Made by a program: the position numbers and the translations under genes
Assembly: GCF_003335585.1 (NCBI RefSeq)
Contig: NZ_QBFD01000029.1
Span: 26,748-90,747, forward strand
Direction: 5' to 3'
Origin: Sulfitobacter sp. DFL-14
Lineage (GTDB): Bacteria; Pseudomonadota; Alphaproteobacteria; Rhodobacterales; Rhodobacteraceae
DNA length: 64,000 bases
The notes under the pieces: generated by a model
Seen by the model: the letters and a program-made list of their open reading frames with translations, nothing else
The model's database searches: none
Told to the model about the DNA's origin: nothing
Shown: in pieces, positions 63,962-64,000 of the stretch
Position numbering within the stretch: position 1 is the stretch's first letter
How the letters are laid out: every line of letters starts with the position of its first letter

Positions 63962-64000
63962 CCACCAAAGCCCGGAATCAAGGTGCGTAGCACCGCCGGG
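63962..64000 (+). repeat. REP-like repeat, site F, cut by the window end
   Basis: CCACCAAAGCCCGGAATCAA matches the start of site E (61001 onward), then diverges. 63859-63961 holds no gene that I can see. Confidence 0.45.

Overview
The window is a GC-rich (mid-60s % by eye) bacterial chromosome segment. Gene content and protein style point to an alphaproteobacterium of the Rhodobacterales (Roseobacter-like). Evidence includes the hflK-hflC-DUF2065-degP cluster, the glyQ-DUF6446-glyS order, a SAM-II-type riboswitch in front of metZ, an extended folB-folP-glmM operon, and paired hairpins of the CCGGAnTTTT type between genes. I cannot assign a genus. Most of the window is housekeeping and biosynthetic DNA.

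Layout. 1-3.1 kb: ilvC, a DMT exporter and a small membrane protein. 3.2-14.1 kb: a minus-strand block with glmM-folP-folB, a SleB-like wall hydrolase, ppdK and glyS/glyQ. 14.2-19.5 kb: a secreted protein with a degenerate trypsin-like domain, then a ThDP decarboxylase and trkH. 19.6-25.8 kb: DUF1127, folE2, metZ with its riboswitch, an alpha/beta hydrolase-GST pair and ispZ/yciB. 25.8-33 kb: a DMT exporter, ftsY, a lytic transglycosylase, a low-GC insert with a DUF3800 gene, an SH3 lipoprotein and a fused NuoE-NuoF-type flavoprotein. 33-42.4 kb: alkB, three related small periplasmic proteins, xseA/purD, a sulfotransferase, an FG-GAP protein plus ferredoxin, and an ArsR-SRPBCC-GFA operon. 42.4-44 kb: a second accessory patch with another DUF3800-like protein. 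44.4-50.7 kb: degP, DUF2065, hflC, hflK, gor and rpiA. 51.2-55 kb: a phage-derived MuF head-protein gene with a toxin-like C-terminus, a pentapeptide-repeat partner gene, and an IS110-type transposase. 55-64 kb: GST, sdaA, a cold-shock protein, a beta-hydroxyacid dehydrogenase, pirin, a TetR regulator and hom.

Functional themes. Folate synthesis is represented by folE2, folB and folP. Methionine and branched-chain amino-acid synthesis is represented by hom, metZ and ilvC. Envelope maintenance is represented by glmM, SleB, the lytic transglycosylase, DegP and HflKC.

Most unusual content. (1) The MuF-toxin/pentapeptide-repeat gene pair at 51.2-53.3 kb: a phage head-morphogenesis protein fused to a polymorphic-toxin-like tail, interrupted by one in-frame TGA where the family has Trp, and overlapping its partner gene by ATGA. 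(2) Paired-hairpin elements that are repeated at three places between convergent housekeeping genes (16.1-16.4, 24.8-25.2 and 29.5-31.3 kb). In the first, the repeated units carry two related 33-residue reading frames; in the third, near-identical hairpin pairs flank a 1.8-kb segment holding the DUF3800 cassette. (3) A 104-bp palindromic repeat present in inverted orientation at 2.2 and 19.6 kb. No tRNA, rRNA or CRISPR array was recognised.
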